Assembly (NCBI GenBank): GCA_036867785.1
Contig: CP145417.1
Span: 434,001 to 498,000 of the forward strand
Reading direction: 5' to 3'
Origin: Plasmodiophora brassicae
Lineage: Eukaryota; Endomyxa: Phytomyxea; Phytomyxea; Plasmodiophorida
DNA: 64,000 nucleotides
How positions within the stretch are numbered: position 1 is the first letter of the stretch; every line of letters starts with the position of its first letter. The notes under the pieces were generated by a model. The model had not been told where the DNA came from and made no database searches. It saw nothing but the letters and a program-made list of their open reading frames with translations. Positions 63,482 through 64,000 of the stretch are shown here, piece by piece. The position numbers and the translations under genes were made by a program.

Positions 63482-64000
63482 ATGACGACAGCGCTGTTAA
63501 TTGGCGTCGTCGGGTCGGGCCCTGCTCCCGACCTGTCGGGTGCGTCGCGAGGGATTTCCGCTCTCGTGGGGCAAGCAGGGCCGGACGTCGCCTGCTCGTA
63601 TATATTCTGGCCCGCTGCGACTCTGCGGCGTCGCCGCTCGAAACCGGTCGCCCTTGATGCTGCTGCCGAGATCGGCGAAACAATCTGCTCTGCATGGCCT
63701 GCGGCGAATTCGTCCAAATCGTCTCTGCTCGAGTTGCTCGCAGCTTTGCCTGACCTCATATCTGCACATGCGGTCGCCGTTGTTATTGGCGATGCGCCCC
63801 GTACGACATTGACGACGGCATGTTCTCGCGCGTTACGCGTTCTCTTGCTGGGCCTAAAGCAAACGCGTCTCATTTGGCTTGACACGGCCGGCGATCCTCC
63901 GAAATCTGGGACGGTCGCTTTCGGCAGGGCGCTTGCGAGAGCGGGTGCCGCCTTGATCGTTCCGGGGCAACTGAAAACCCATTTGCGCTCGTTCCGGGTG
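63482..64000 (+). CDS. unrecognised protein, truncated by window end
   Basis: Open frame from ATG 63482 to the end of the window, 173 codons without a stop: MTTALLIGVVGSGPAPDLSG, then SSLLELLAALPDLISAHAVA, VVIGDAPRTTLTTACSRALR, VLLLGLKQTRLIWLDTAGDP, FGRALARAGAALIVPGQLKT. Alternating hydrophobic strands and Ala-rich helices suggest a soluble alpha/beta domain. No family recognised. It starts 250 bp after SSU72. Confidence 0.6.
   Translation, partial: MTTALLIGVVGSGPAPDLSGASRGISALVGQAGPDVACSYIFWPAATLRRRRSKPVALDAAAEIGETICSAWPAANSSKSSLLELLAALPDLISAHAVAVVIGDAPRTTLTTACSRALRVLLLGLKQTRLIWLDTAGDPPKSGTVAFGRALARAGAALIVPGQLKTHLRSFRV

Noticed and set aside
1-64000. tRNA or rRNA genes
   Set aside because: I looked for T-loop GGTTCRANNCC boxes with matching stems and found none convincing; near hits such as the one at 4185 lack an acceptor stem.
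1-64000. CRISPR arrays, bacterial operons or retroelement genes
   Set aside because: No regular spaced repeats, Shine-Dalgarno-ordered gene runs, or reverse transcriptase, integrase or capsid motifs were seen.

Overview
This window reads as nuclear DNA of a GC-rich, intron-rich unicellular eukaryote. Most genes are split by short introns (about 44-70 nt) with GT...AG ends and a CTGAC- or CTAAC-like branch point 10-30 nt before the acceptor; many were placed because splicing joins two halves of a recognisable protein family. Gene content points to a flagellated, non-photosynthetic protist: a candidate axonemal microtubule protein, a complete heterotrimeric G alpha, a membrane cyclic-nucleotide phosphodiesterase, SUMO E1, mitochondrial ribosomal protein mL49, and ER glycoprotein quality control. 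Base composition, intron style and a cluster of secreted lineage-specific proteins would fit a plasmodiophorid (Rhizaria) such as Plasmodiophora, but that is inference; nothing here proves it.

Layout. 1-2053: 3' part of an ABCA lipid transporter. 2167-3786 (-): a GT60-type GlcNAc transferase. 5-20.3 kb: a segmentally duplicated accessory region with three intact paralogues (5205-7109, 10849-12789, 17652-19622) of a secreted protein carrying a U-box-like domain and two ~110-residue C-terminal repeats, interleaved with decayed copies of the GT60 5' end, of the U-box 3' end, of the neighbouring phosphodiesterase, and with an intact/broken pair of a small type-I membrane protein. 20.5-28.6 kb: PDE, JTB-like protein, G alpha, SAE1 and an RRM protein. 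28.6-39.7 kb: an orphan nuclear-looking protein, LSM12, an intronless UbiA-prenyltransferase/FAD-monooxygenase fusion, an alkaline-phosphatase-superfamily phosphodiesterase, a TPR-like protein, a GT8 transferase and a secreted PLC-X protein. 39.8-48.9 kb: a receptor-like 7TM protein, the axonemal candidate, an EF-hand protein, a KefB/TrkA-N cation antiporter and two tail-to-tail mL49 paralogues. 49.3-50.1 kb: an inverted-repeat element. 51-57 kb: coiled-coil protein, ER FKBP, small membrane protein, glucosidase II beta, fasciclin protein, DUF6629-like membrane protein. 58.1-60.3 kb: three near-perfect palindromes in 2 kb. 60.9-64 kb: thymidine-kinase-like ORF, a SAP-SSU72 gene and a truncated orphan.

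How the genes relate. The G alpha, the 7TM protein and the PDE could belong to one signalling axis, but only the families are seen, not a link. FKBP (ending KTEL), glucosidase II beta (ending RDEL) and several glycosyltransferases serve the secretory pathway. The secreted U-box family is the strongest candidate for an undescribed system: a ubiquitin-ligase-type fold behind a signal peptide, in a tandem array, with conserved promoter and 3' sequences.
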